64,000 nt of DNA from an uncultured Paracoccaceae bacterium. GTDB taxonomy: Bacteria > Pseudomonadota > Alphaproteobacteria > Rhodobacterales > Rhodobacteraceae. The first letter of the stretch is position 1. Each line of letters starts with the position of its first letter. Below are positions 43,330 through 51,717 of this stretch, one piece after another. A program made the position numbers and the translations under genes. The stretch is taken from contig CAMFGW010000001.1 in NCBI GenBank assembly GCA_945952025.1, positions 113,492 through 177,491 on the forward strand, read 5' to 3'. The notes under the pieces are model-generated. The model was not told the DNA's origin. It did not search any database and saw nothing but the letters and a program-made list of their open reading frames with translations.

Positions 43330-43763
43330 ACGGAGCACGAGCAGTTCTCCGAGGACTATGAGACAGGCGCCTTCCGCCAGACCTTCGGGCGCACGATCAC
43401 CGAGGCCGACATCGTCATTCATGCCGGCCATTCGGGGATTTCTTCCCCCACCACATGGATGCCGAGTTCTGCCGCACCCAGCCTTTCGGCCAGCGCATCG
43501 CGCACGGCACCATGACCTTCGCCATCGGCATCGGCCTGACCGCGACCCAGATCAATCCGCGCGCCATGACCTACGGCTATGAACGGCTGCGCTTTTCGAC
43601 ACCGGTCTTTGCCGGCGACACGATCCGCCCGGGTGACGATCGGGCGCAAGGCCGACGACCCCAAGCGGCCCGGCCATGGCCGGGTGGTCGAGATCCGTGA
43701 GACACCGAACCAGCACGGCAAGACGGTGATGTATTGCGAACACATCCTGCTTGTCCAAAAGCG
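43330..43763 (+). pseudogene. Second MaoC-family gene with lost start codon and two frameshifts
   Basis: A perfect AGGAGG (43318-43323) is followed 6 nt later by ACG where ATG is expected. The frame then reads [19 protein letters not shown]. At the G-run 43434-43437 one base is missing: GHSG continues as [20 protein letters not shown] one frame over. Near 43628 a second shift, probably two bases, is needed to continue as [19 protein letters not shown] to the end EHILLVQKREA. Three independent lesions make this a pseudogene. Confidence 0.85.
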
Positions 43764-44839
43764 CGAGGCCTCTGCTGATCGACACCTTCGCCCAGAACTG
43801 GCCGGCGCCCACGAACCTGCGCCCCATCGTCCTGATTGGTGCCGGCGGCATCGTGCGGGACGCGCACCTGCCCGCCTATGCCAAGGCCGGGCTGAAGGTG
43901 ATCGGCGTGGCCGAGATCGACCCGGACCGCCGGGCGACGCTGGCGCACGATTTCGGCATTCCCCTGACCTTTGCCTCGGTGGCCGAGGCGGTGGCGGCGC
44001 ATGGCAACGCGGTCGTCTATGACGTGGCGGTGCCGCCCGGCGCGATCACGGCGATCCTGCGTGACCTGCCGGACGGGGCGGCGGTCCTGATCCAGAAACC
44101 GATGGGCAGCGATCTGGCCGCAGCGCGCGAGATCCGCGCCATCTGCCGCGCGAAGGGGCTGAAGGCGGCGGTGAATTTCCAGCTGCGCTTCTCGCCGATG
44201 ATGATGGCGGCGCGGCAGGCGGTCGAGGCCGGGCTGATCGGCGACCCGCTCGAGATCGAGGTCCATGTCAACATCTTCACGCCCTGAACGCTCTTCCCCT
44301 TCCTTCTGCAGATGAAGCGGGTCGAGATCCTGGTGCATTCGATCCACTACCTCGATTCGATCCGCGCCATCTTCGGCATGCCCAAGGCGGCCTTTGCCCG
44401 GTCGATGGGCGATCCGCGCGCGCCGGGTTTCGCCCAGACCCGCACCACCGCCCCGCTGGACTGGGGCGACCTGAGGCGCGGGGTGATGAGCATCAACCAC
44501 AACCATCGGGGTGGCCGGAAGTTCCAGTCCGCCTGGTTCTGCATCGAGGGGACGAAGGGCGTCCTGATGGTCAAGCTCGGCGGCGACTTCGACTATCCGC
44601 GTGGCGAGGCCGACGAGTTGTGGTTCAACGAGAACGGCGGCGACTGGCGGCAGGTGCCGCATGAGGGCAGCTGGTTCATCGAGGCCTACATGGGCCCGAT
44701 GCGCAACCTGCAACGCTATGCGGCGGGTGAGGATGACCGGCTCTTCTCCTGCGTCCAGGATGCGTTCCAGACCATGGCGCTGGTCGAGGCCTGCTTCACC
44801 GCGATGGAGACGCCGGCCATTCCGCTGGTGCAGAACTAG
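43751..44839 (+). pseudogene. Gfo/Idh/MocA-family oxidoreductase gene with in-frame TGA
   Basis: The first part has the NAD fold (PIVLIGAGGIVRDAHLPAYA, KVIGVAEIDPDRRATLA) and LIQKPMGSDLAAAREIRA with the catalytic-type Lys-Pro. After EVHVNIFTP a TGA at 44285-44287 interrupts. The same frame continues TLFPFLLQMKRVEILVHSIH to VQN at 44836, a normal C-terminal domain. TGG to TGA (Trp to stop) is the simplest explanation. The start is uncertain (TTG 43751), because the sequence merges with the broken MaoC end. Confidence 0.85.
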
Positions 44840-44849
44840 CCGGGGGGGG

Positions 44850-45628
44850 CTAGCCGGGCGCCCCGACCACCCCGCCGCCAAGGCTGCGGGTCAGCCGTGC
44901 GGCGGTCTGGATGGTGGCCGTGCAGCAGTCCGGCAGGCCGATCGCCTCGCCGAACCGTTCGATATGGGGCACGGTCAGCGCCGCGACCGCGATCCCGGTG
45001 TGATCGACGATCGGGGCCGAGATGTTGACGACGCCCTTCACCACGAAACTGTCGACGATCTCCTGCCCCCGGACCCGGATCTCTGCCAGCTCGCGGCGGA
45101 GGCGCCCTTCGTCGACGCTTTCCGGAAGGGGCGCGCGGCTCAGCATCTCTGTCAGGTCTTTTTCCGGGTGGAAGGCCATCATCACCCGGCCGGACGAGGC
45201 CTGCCAGAGCCCGACCCGGGTGCCCAGCCGCACGCTCATCACATGGCGGGACGGCGGGTCGGCCCGACCGACGATCAGCACCGCATCGTCGACGATGATG
45301 CCAAGGTGCACCGACTGGTTGATCCGGTGCGCCAGGTCGCGCATCAGGGGTGCGGCCGCCATCGTCAGGCGCTGGATCAGGGGCGTTCGGTTCGCCACCT
45401 CGAAAAGCAGCGTCGTCAGCATGTACTTGTCGGTATGGGGGCTTTGCGCGGTGTAGCCCGCTGTTCCAGGACGACGAGCATGCGAAAGATCTCTGACACC
45501 GAACGGCCGAGGTCGCGCGCGATCTCGCTGAGCGAGAGCCCGGTTTCCGACAGCGACAGCCGCTCGAGGATGTCGAGCCCCTTCTCCAGCGCGGGGGCGG
45601 TGTATTTCTGCGGCCGGTCCTCTGGCAT
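44850..45628 (-). pseudogene. IclR-family regulator gene with a frameshift
   Basis: From ATG 45628 the frame reads KYTAPALEKGLDILERLS and the helix-turn-helix LSLSEIARDLGRSVSEIFRM up to LVVLEQR. A one-base loss in the G-run at 45457-45459 then moves the rest to another frame (GYTAQSPHTDKYMLTTLLFE, then the IclR effector domain to GGGVVGAPG). Total length would be about 259 aa, normal for IclR. The regulator of the damaged acid-sugar/CoA cluster is thus itself damaged. Confidence 0.83.
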
Positions 45629-45739
45629 CGACGTTTTCAGGGCTTTCCGTGCGGGTGTCGAGCCCACGGATACCGGGTCGGCCCAAGGCAACTCAAGCGA
45701 TTTCCCCCGTTGCGCCCCGTTGCGCCCCGGGGGCCGCGT

Positions 45740-46210
45740 TCAGTCCAGGGGCAGTTCGGTCGTGGATTTCGTCTGCCGCAGGACGAAGCTGGTGGAGGCC
45801 GTGCGGACGACGCCCAGCGACAGCAGGTGCTGCATCAGGAAGGATTCGAGGTCTTCGGTGTCGCGGGCGACGACCTTGATCAGGTAGTCGAAGCCCCCCG
45901 TGACGCGGGCGCATTCCAGGATCTGCATGTTGGCCCGAACGAAGCTGTCGAACCGCGTGACGGTCGGCTCGGTATGATCGGTTAGCGAGATCTGGACATA
46001 GGCCATGACGCCAAGCCCGATGCGGTGCCGGTCCAGCAGGGCGACGTGGCCGGCGATCACGCCGGTTTCCTCCAGCCGCCTGATGCGCCGCCAGGCGGGC
46101 GAGGACGACAGGCCCGACAGCGCCGCCAGATCCTGGATCGAGGTGCGGGCGTTCCTTTGCAGGGCGCGCAGCAGGCGGCGGTCGGACTCGGTCAGGTCTG
46201 ATTCCGGCAT
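45740..46210 (-). CDS. AsnC/Lrp-family transcriptional regulator
   Basis: 156 aa from ATG 46210, which has AGAGG 7 nt upstream; a longer start at 46246 was rejected. It has an N-terminal helix-turn-helix (DRRLLRALQRNARTSIQDLA, ALSGLSSSPAWRRIRRLE) and a C-terminal RAM ligand domain (VTGGFDYLIKVVARDTEDLE). It is divergent from phhA, so it probably senses an aromatic amino acid and controls phenylalanine hydroxylase. Confidence 0.9.
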   Translation of the reverse strand: MPESDLTESDRRLLRALQRNARTSIQDLAALSGLSSSPAWRRIRRLEETGVIAGHVALLDRHRIGLGVMAYVQISLTDHTEPTVTRFDSFVRANMQILECARVTGGFDYLIKVVARDTEDLESFLMQHLLSLGVVRTASTSFVLRQTKSTTELPLD

Positions 46211-46278
46211 GTCATGCCTCTTTCCAGTTAAGCTCAGGAAATTCATGCCTATCTGGCGCCAACTTGCAACCAGATCGG

Positions 46279-46293
46279 CAAGGAATTCCCTTG
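46279..46293. promoter_or_regulatory. 15-bp Lrp-type dyad upstream of phhA
   Basis: CAAGG-AATTC-CCTTG has the length and AT centre of an Lrp/AsnC binding site. A longer-spaced repeat ATCTGG-N13-CCAGAT lies next to it at 46251-46275. Both are in the gap between the divergent AsnC-family gene (start 46210) and phhA (start 46336). Binding is inferred. Confidence 0.5.
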
Positions 46294-46335
46294 CATCGTG
46301 GTACGATCTTTCCCGAAACAGTCCCGGAGCGCGCG

Positions 46336-47124
46336 ATGACCAAGACCACGAGCTATGTCGCCATGGTTCCCGATGCCACGGGAAGGGTGCCCTATTCGGC
46401 CGCCGACGATGCGGTTTGGCACGACCTTCTGGCCCGCCAGATCCCGGCGGTCCAGGCGCGGATGGCGAAGCCCTACCTGGACGGGCTTCGCCGGCTGGAC
46501 CTTCCGCGCGACCGCGTCGCGCAATGCACCGAAGTGTCGGCGGCGCTGACCGCCGCGACGGGCTGGCGGGTCGAGCCGGTGCCGGCGCTCATCCCCTTCG
46601 GGCGCTTCTTCGGGCTTCTGGCCGACCGCCGCTTTCCCGCCGCCTCGTTCATCCGGCGGCGCGAGGATTTCGACTATATCGAAGAGCCCGACATCTTTCA
46701 CGAGATCTTCGGCCACACCCCCCTTCTGACCGACCCCCGCTTTGCGGCCTTCAGCCAGGCGATCGGGCAGGCCGGCCTTCGGGCCGACAAGGCGGACCAT
46801 TCCTGGCTGATCCGGCTTTACTGGTTCACGATCGAGTTTGGCCTGACGCGCGAGGGGGCCGCGCTGAAGGGCCTGGGATCGGGCCTTGCCTCATCCATCG
46901 CGGAACTGGACTGGGCAACCTCGGGCAAGCCCGAGCTCAGGCCCTTCGACGTGATCGACATCTTGCGCACGCCCTACCGGATCGACATCCTGCAGCCCGT
47001 CTATTTCGTGATCGACGACATGGATGCGCTCTTCACCGCTGCCCAGCGCGACCTTTTGGCGGATGTGGCGAAGGCCCGCGCGCTGGGGCTTCATGCGCCG
47101 AAATATCCGGCGAAGGTGGCGTGA
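46336..47124 (+). CDS. phhA: Phenylalanine-4-hydroxylase
   Basis: 262 aa monomeric bacterial type. Iron ligands are His122 and His127 (DIFHEIFGHTPLL) and Glu167 (YWFTIEFGL). The pterin/substrate region RREDFDYIEEPD is present. It converts phenylalanine to tyrosine using tetrahydropterin and O2 in the cytoplasm. ATG 46336 is chosen over the in-frame start at 46264, which lies in the regulatory gap. The pterin dehydratase gene phhB begins on the base after its stop. Confidence 0.95.
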   Translation: MTKTTSYVAMVPDATGRVPYSAADDAVWHDLLARQIPAVQARMAKPYLDGLRRLDLPRDRVAQCTEVSAALTAATGWRVEPVPALIPFGRFFGLLADRRFPAASFIRRREDFDYIEEPDIFHEIFGHTPLLTDPRFAAFSQAIGQAGLRADKADHSWLIRLYWFTIEFGLTREGAALKGLGSGLASSIAELDWATSGKPELRPFDVIDILRTPYRIDILQPVYFVIDDMDALFTAAQRDLLADVAKARALGLHAPKYPAKVA

Positions 47125-47385
47125 ATGGTCGCGGGCAAGGTGGCGCTCGATCCCGGCTGGCGGGTCGACGGTCAGCGGCTGGTGCGGCGGTTTGACTTCA
47201 AGGGCTATGCCAAGGCGGTGCAGATGGCCAACCTGGCGGCCTGGCTGGGCGAGAAGCTTGGCCATCACCCGGACGTGGCCTTCGGCTGGGGCTGGTGCGA
47301 GGTGGCGTTTACGAGCCACGAGGCCGACGCGCTGACCGAGGCCGACTTCGCCGCCGCCGCGAGACTCGATGCGATCCTGGCCTAA
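47125..47385 (+). CDS. phhB: Pterin-4a-carbinolamine dehydratase
   Basis: 86 aa. Key residues are in LGHHPDVAFGWGWCEVAFTS, the HHPD site of the family, followed by SHEADALTEADFAAA. It regenerates quinonoid dihydropterin after the phhA reaction. The ATG directly follows the phhA stop, so translation is coupled. The C-terminus (LDAILA) is a little short, and an open in-frame extension follows the TAA. Confidence 0.92.
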   Translation: MVAGKVALDPGWRVDGQRLVRRFDFKGYAKAVQMANLAAWLGEKLGHHPDVAFGWGWCEVAFTSHEADALTEADFAAAARLDAILA

Positions 47386-47610
47386 AGTGCCCTCAGCCTG
47401 AGGCGCACGCAGTCCGGCAGCCTTCTGCACGGCTACGCGGTCGGCTGCGAGCCCGAGGGGCTGGACGGCATTTCGACATTTCCGGTCGTTTTCACCCTGC
47501 TCGACGACAGGACGTCCCTGCGCGGCGCGCTCGCGGCCTGCGGCTATTTCAGCCGCGAAGAGATCGACCTGGCGCCCGAGATCGACGCTGTGTTGCGGTC
47601 GCTGGGGTAG
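47386..47610 (+). pseudogene. Protein-like 74-codon frame without start, in frame behind phhB
   Basis: Directly after the phhB TAA the same frame runs for 74 codons (SLLHGYAVGCEPEGLDGIST, FPVVFTLLDDRTSLRGALAA, YFSREEIDLAPEIDAVLRSL) to TAG at 47608-47610. There is no ATG, GTG or TTG near its beginning with a ribosome-binding site. It looks coding by composition, so it is either a remnant of a lost gene or a C-terminal extension reached by stop readthrough. The family was not recognised. Confidence 0.4.
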
Positions 47611-47645
47611 CGGGCCGGATGGCCTCGCGGCGAGGTGCGGCGCCT

Positions 47646-47804
47646 CTATCGCCTGTCCCCGCATTTCTTCTGCGACATCAGTTGGCTGATTGTGCCGCCG
47701 GGGATCGCGTCCGCAGCATAGGTGAAGGTTCCGAAAGTCTTCACCTCTTCGGCCGCCCGCATCAGCGCCTTGAGGCGTTCATATTTCGCTGCCCGGTCTT
47801 GCAT
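47646..47804 (-). CDS. Small hypothetical protein, 52 aa
   Basis: ATG 47802-47804, with a G-rich GGGGGTGGG just upstream, opens a 52-codon frame (MQDRAAKYERLKALMRAAEE, FGTFTYAADAIPGG, ending QLMSQKKCGDRR) closed by TAG. It has a charged amphipathic N-terminal helix and no signal peptide. It lies co-directionally 77 bp downstream of the nar operon's last gene. I do not recognise it. Coding status rests on start context and composition. Confidence 0.45.
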   Translation of the reverse strand: MQDRAAKYERLKALMRAAEEVKTFGTFTYAADAIPGGTISQLMSQKKCGDRR

Positions 47805-47881
47805 GACCCACCCCCGTTCAGGACGTCAGGGCTAGTCTAGCAAACTCGAACGAAAAGAGAACGAATATCTGCCGCGCCACC

Positions 47882-48676
47882 TCAGATCGGTGCGAGGCTT
47901 GCCCCGGTGATGGTGGCGCCCGCGCCCAGTGCCGCGACGAAATCGCGAGAGGCTCGGGCCCATGCGGCTTTTTCCAGCGCCTCGGCGATTCTCGGGCGCG
48001 CCGTCTCGAACGGCAGGACCTGCCCCGGCGCGATGGCGTTCAGGCGGATGATGTGCCAGCCGTGGCGCGACAGGACGGGCGCAGGCGTCATGGCGCCTTC
48101 CGACAGGGTGCGAAGCGCGCGTTCGAATTCGGGCACCGTGTCGCCGGGGCCGATCTGGCCCAGGTGGCCGCCCGACGCCTTCGACCCGCAATCGCTCTGG
48201 CGCGCGGCATCGGCAAAGCCTGCCGCACTCGCGTCGAGCCGGGCAAGGATTGCCTTCGCCCGCGCCTCAGCAGCCAGACGCGCGGCCTCGTCCCGGGGGT
48301 CGCAGGCGCACAGGATATGCGACACGTCCCACAGGGGGGCAGAGCAGTAACGGTCGGGGTCGGCTTCCCATTCGGCACGCACGGCCTCTGGCGTGACAGG
48401 GTCCGGGCGAACGGCTTCGTCCAGAAGCGCACGGATCAGGGCTTCATCCTCGGTCTCGAACCGCGAGGGCGCGAGCTCTGCCGGTTCGGGCGCCAACCCG
48501 CGCCGTCGCGCCTCTTGCAGCAGCAGCGCCCGGATCGCCAAGGCCTGCGCGGCCTTGCGCCAGGCGATGCCGGGCTTGTCCTTCGGCGCCTCATGGTGCT
48601 GGGCCTCGGCGGCGATGGCCGCCGAGGGTATGCTTTCGCCATTCACGGCGACATCGGGGAAAAGGGCCTGGTTCAT
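47882..48676 (-). CDS. Parvulin-type peptidyl-prolyl isomerase of the nar operon (NifM-like)
   Basis: 264 aa. The C-terminal parvulin domain shows DVSHILCACDPRDEAARLAA, DCGSKASGGHLGQIGPGDTV and VLSRHGWHIIRL. The N-terminal part is helical, as in NifM/SurA-like chaperones, but without a signal peptide, so it is cytoplasmic. It overlaps narI by 4 bp, so it is co-expressed with nitrate reductase and presumably helps fold a subunit. Confidence 0.85.
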   Translation of the reverse strand: MNQALFPDVAVNGESIPSAAIAAEAQHHEAPKDKPGIAWRKAAQALAIRALLLQEARRRGLAPEPAELAPSRFETEDEALIRALLDEAVRPDPVTPEAVRAEWEADPDRYCSAPLWDVSHILCACDPRDEAARLAAEARAKAILARLDASAAGFADAARQSDCGSKASGGHLGQIGPGDTVPEFERALRTLSEGAMTPAPVLSRHGWHIIRLNAIAPGQVLPFETARPRIAEALEKAAWARASRDFVAALGAGATITGASLAPI

Positions 48677-49467
48677 CGCCCCTGCTCCGCCGGGGTCGAG
48701 GCAGAGGGACCGCGCGGGCCCTGCACCCGGTCATAGGCCTTGCGCCGCTCGTCCAGCGTGCGGCGACGGCGCGAGCGGACGATCTGATAGCCGGACCGGC
48801 CGAGCAGATAGCGGAAGGGCACGGCGAAGCCCGACAGGATGTGCACCAGGCGGGTGAAGGGGAACAGCATGAGGATGATCATGCCAAGGAAGATGTGCAC
48901 CTTGAACAGCCAGTTCACGTCGACCAGCGTCGCCCAGGAGTTGATGTTCAGCGTCACCACGCTTTGCGCCCAGTTCATGAAGCGCACCATCTCGGCCCCG
49001 TCCATGTGCTGGAGCGACTGGGTGATGGTCAGAAGGCCGATGGCCAGCTGGAGCCAGAGCAGGACCATGATCAGTATGTCGAACATGGACGAATTGACCC
49101 GGATGCGCGGGTCGAAGAGCCGCCGGTGCAGCAGGAGGGTGCCCCCGATCAGCGCGGCAAGCCCGGCGGGACCGCCGATCAGGACCGCCAGCCACTGTTT
49201 CGCCCAATAGGGGATGCCCAGCACATCCAGCACCCAGACCGGCGTGAAAAGCCCGACCAGGTGGCCGAAGAACACGGTCAGGACGCCGACATGGAAAAGG
49301 ATCGAGCCCCACATGAGCTGCCTGCGCCGCAGAAGCTGGCTGGACGAGCTTTTCCAGGTGAAGGGGTCGCGTTCGTAGCGCGCGACCGAGCCGACCAGCA
49401 GCACGGCCAGCGCCACATAGGGCATGACCCCGAAGATCACGAAGTCGATGTCGAAATTGCCAAACAT
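48673..49467 (-). CDS. narI: Respiratory nitrate reductase gamma subunit (cytochrome b)
   Basis: 264 aa with five hydrophobic segments. Haem-ligand histidines lie in SILFHVGVLTVFFGH and in FKVHIFLGMIILM...TRLVHILS. It anchors NarGH to the membrane and oxidises quinol. The C-terminal tail after YLLGRSGYQIV is rich in Arg and about 20-30 residues longer than in enteric NarI. It starts one base after the narJ stop and overlaps the isomerase gene by 4 bp. Confidence 0.95.
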   Translation of the reverse strand: MFGNFDIDFVIFGVMPYVALAVLLVGSVARYERDPFTWKSSSSQLLRRRQLMWGSILFHVGVLTVFFGHLVGLFTPVWVLDVLGIPYWAKQWLAVLIGGPAGLAALIGGTLLLHRRLFDPRIRVNSSMFDILIMVLLWLQLAIGLLTITQSLQHMDGAEMVRFMNWAQSVVTLNINSWATLVDVNWLFKVHIFLGMIILMLFPFTRLVHILSGFAVPFRYLLGRSGYQIVRSRRRRTLDERRKAYDRVQGPRGPSASTPAEQGR

Positions 49468-49468
49468 C

Positions 49469-50191
49469 TCAGGCTCTCCCGTTCAGGGGCGCGGTGGCCG
49501 GTTTCTTTGACGGGGCAGGCGCGCCCATCTGGGCGAGCATGTCGCGGACCTGCGGGCAGCCCGCGTTCGGGTCGGGGCCGAAGGTCACTTCGGCCTCGGC
49601 CCAGACGGCGTCGAGCGCGGCAAGGTCGGTCGGGTCATCTTCGGGCTGGGCCAGCATTCCGGCCACGGCCTCGGCGTCGGCCACCGATCCGGCCAGGCCC
49701 GAAGCGGCAGTGAAGACGGCGGCATATCCGCTTTCGCGCCGCTCCAGGCGGGCGGCGAGCGCGTCAAGGATATGCGCGGCGTCCGCCAGCGTCTCCTGCG
49801 CCTCGGCGGCGGGCCGGTTGGACAGGAATTCGAGCAGGACCGGCAGGTGGTCCGGCAGTTCCGTCGTGGCGGGTTCAAACCCCGCCGCGCGGTAGGTCTC
49901 GATCAGGCTGACCATGGCGCCGCCCCTTTCGCGGCTTTCGCCATGGACATGCTCGAAAAGGTTCAGCGACAGGCTGCGCGAGCGGTCGAAGAGCATGACG
50001 AAACGCTCCTGCAGGTCGAAAAGGTCGCCCTGCGCCAAATCGCGGGCCAGACGGCCCAGTTCGGCGCGCGTGCCGGGGGCGATGCGGGGGTCGGCGGCCA
50101 GAAGGGCGCCGATTTCGGGCATGGCGGCCTGAAGCTCTGCCGACGGGTAGCTCAGCGTCAGTGACAGGGCCTTGAGTGTGCGGTCGATCAT
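49469..50191 (-). CDS. narJ: Nitrate reductase molybdenum cofactor assembly chaperone
   Basis: 240 aa from ATG 50191, which overlaps the narH stop by one base. It has NarJ family features: LKALSLTLSYPSAELQAAMP at the N-terminus, DLQERFVMLFDRSRSLSLNL and LFEHVHGESRERGGAMVSLI. It binds the NarG N-terminus and is needed for cofactor insertion but is not part of the final enzyme. The open frame continues upstream inside narH and was not used. Confidence 0.94.
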   Translation of the reverse strand: MIDRTLKALSLTLSYPSAELQAAMPEIGALLAADPRIAPGTRAELGRLARDLAQGDLFDLQERFVMLFDRSRSLSLNLFEHVHGESRERGGAMVSLIETYRAAGFEPATTELPDHLPVLLEFLSNRPAAEAQETLADAAHILDALAARLERRESGYAAVFTAASGLAGSVADAEAVAGMLAQPEDDPTDLAALDAVWAEAEVTFGPDPNAGCPQVRDMLAQMGAPAPSKKPATAPLNGRA

Positions 50192-51717
50192 CAGAATGTC
50201 TCCTGCGGGAGGGAGAAGTTCTTTTTCTTGCCGCCGAAGAGCGTGGTCTTGCCCGCCTCGCCGGACGAACAGCCGTTGCCGTCGGTGAAGCCGCAACCGC
50301 CACGGATGTCGGCGGCGCGTTCGTCCTGTTCGCGATGTGCGGTCGGGATTGCGAAGCGGTCCTCGTAGTCGGCGATGGCCATGATCTTGTACATGTCCTC
50401 GATCACCCGGCCGGACATGCCGACGCGGGCGGCGATGCCTTCGTCGCGCACGCCGTCCACGCTCAGCGCGCGCATGTAAAGCCGCATGGCCGACATGCGT
50501 TCCAGCGCATGGACGATCGGCTCCTCGTCCCCCGCCGTCAGCATGTTCGCCAGGTATTTGACCGGTATGCGCAGCGAGCGCACGTCGGGCATCTGGTCGC
50601 TCATGGCGATCTGGCCGGCCTGTGCTGCGTTCTGGATGGGCGAGAGCGGCGGGATGTACCAGACCATCGGCAGGGTGCGGTATTCGGGGTGAAGGGGGAA
50701 GGCCACCTTCCAGTCCATCGCCATCTTCCAGACCGGACTGATCTTCGCGGCCTCGATCCACTCTTCCGGCACGCCGTCGCGGCGGGCGGCGGCGATCACT
50801 TCGGGGTCGCTCGGGTCGAGGAAGACGTCAAGCTGCGCGCCGTAAAGGTCCGTCTCGCGTTCGGTCGACGCCGCCGCCTCGATCTTGTCGGCGTCATAAA
50901 GGATCACGCCCAGATAGCGGATGCGGCCGACGCAGGTTTCCGAACAGACCGTCGGCTGGCCGCTTTCGATGCGCGGATAGCAGAAGGTGCATTTCTCGGA
51001 TTTGCCCGTGTCCCAGTTGTAATAGACCTTCTTGTAGGGGCAGCCAGAGATGCACATCCGCCAGCCCCGGCACTTTTCCTGGTCGATCAGGACGATGCCG
51101 TCCTCTTCGCGCTTGTAGATCGCGCCCGAGGGGCATGAGGCGGAACAGGTCGGGTTGAGGCAATGTTCGCAGAGCCTCGGCAGATACATCATGAAGGTGT
51201 TTTCGTAGGCCCCGTAGATGTCCTTCTGCACCTGGTCGAAGTTGTAGTCGGCCGAGCGCTTGGCAAACTCGCCACCCAGGATTTCCTCCCAGTTCGGACC
51301 CTTCTCGATCTTCTCCATGCGCTCGCCGGTGATCTTCGAGCGCGGGCGCGCGGTCGGGAAGGCCTGCATGTCGGGGGCGGATTTCAGGTGGTCGTAGTCG
51401 AAATCGAACGGCTCGTAATAGTCGTCGATCACGGGCATCGAGGGGTTGGCGAAGAGGTTCGCCAGGATGCGCCACTTCGACCCCTGCTTCGGTTGCAGCT
51501 TGCCGCTGGCCGTGCGGACCCAGCCGCCGTTCCAGTGTTTCTGGTTTTCCCAATCGGTCGGGTAGCCGGTGCCGGGCTTGGTCTCGACGTTGTTGAACCA
51601 GGCGTATTCGACGCCTTCCCGCGTGGTCCAGACGTTCTTGCAGGTGACCGAACAGGTGTGGCAGCCGATGCATTTGTCCAGGTTCAGTACTTTGCCGATT
51701 TGCGCACGAACTTTCAT
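50191..51717 (-). CDS. narH: Respiratory nitrate reductase beta subunit
   Basis: 508 aa iron-sulfur protein. Four cysteine groups are visible: CIGCHTCSVTCKN, CEHCLNPTCSASCP, CRGWRMCISGCPYKK (Trp in place of Cys, the 3Fe-4S site) and CTFCYPR...CSETCVG. It carries electrons from NarI to NarG on the cytoplasmic side. It overlaps narG by 4 bp. Confidence 0.97.
   Translation of the reverse strand: MKVRAQIGKVLNLDKCIGCHTCSVTCKNVWTTREGVEYAWFNNVETKPGTGYPTDWENQKHWNGGWVRTASGKLQPKQGSKWRILANLFANPSMPVIDDYYEPFDFDYDHLKSAPDMQAFPTARPRSKITGERMEKIEKGPNWEEILGGEFAKRSADYNFDQVQKDIYGAYENTFMMYLPRLCEHCLNPTCSASCPSGAIYKREEDGIVLIDQEKCRGWRMCISGCPYKKVYYNWDTGKSEKCTFCYPRIESGQPTVCSETCVGRIRYLGVILYDADKIEAAASTERETDLYGAQLDVFLDPSDPEVIAAARRDGVPEEWIEAAKISPVWKMAMDWKVAFPLHPEYRTLPMVWYIPPLSPIQNAAQAGQIAMSDQMPDVRSLRIPVKYLANMLTAGDEEPIVHALERMSAMRLYMRALSVDGVRDEGIAARVGMSGRVIEDMYKIMAIADYEDRFAIPTAHREQDERAADIRGGCGFTDGNGCSSGEAGKTTLFGGKKKNFSLPQETF

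Noticed and set aside
44836..44858. Direct repeat CTAGCCGGG twice with a G8 run between, as a possible terminator
   Set aside because: It does not form a hairpin with a T-run; probably chance at the convergent ends of two pseudogenes.
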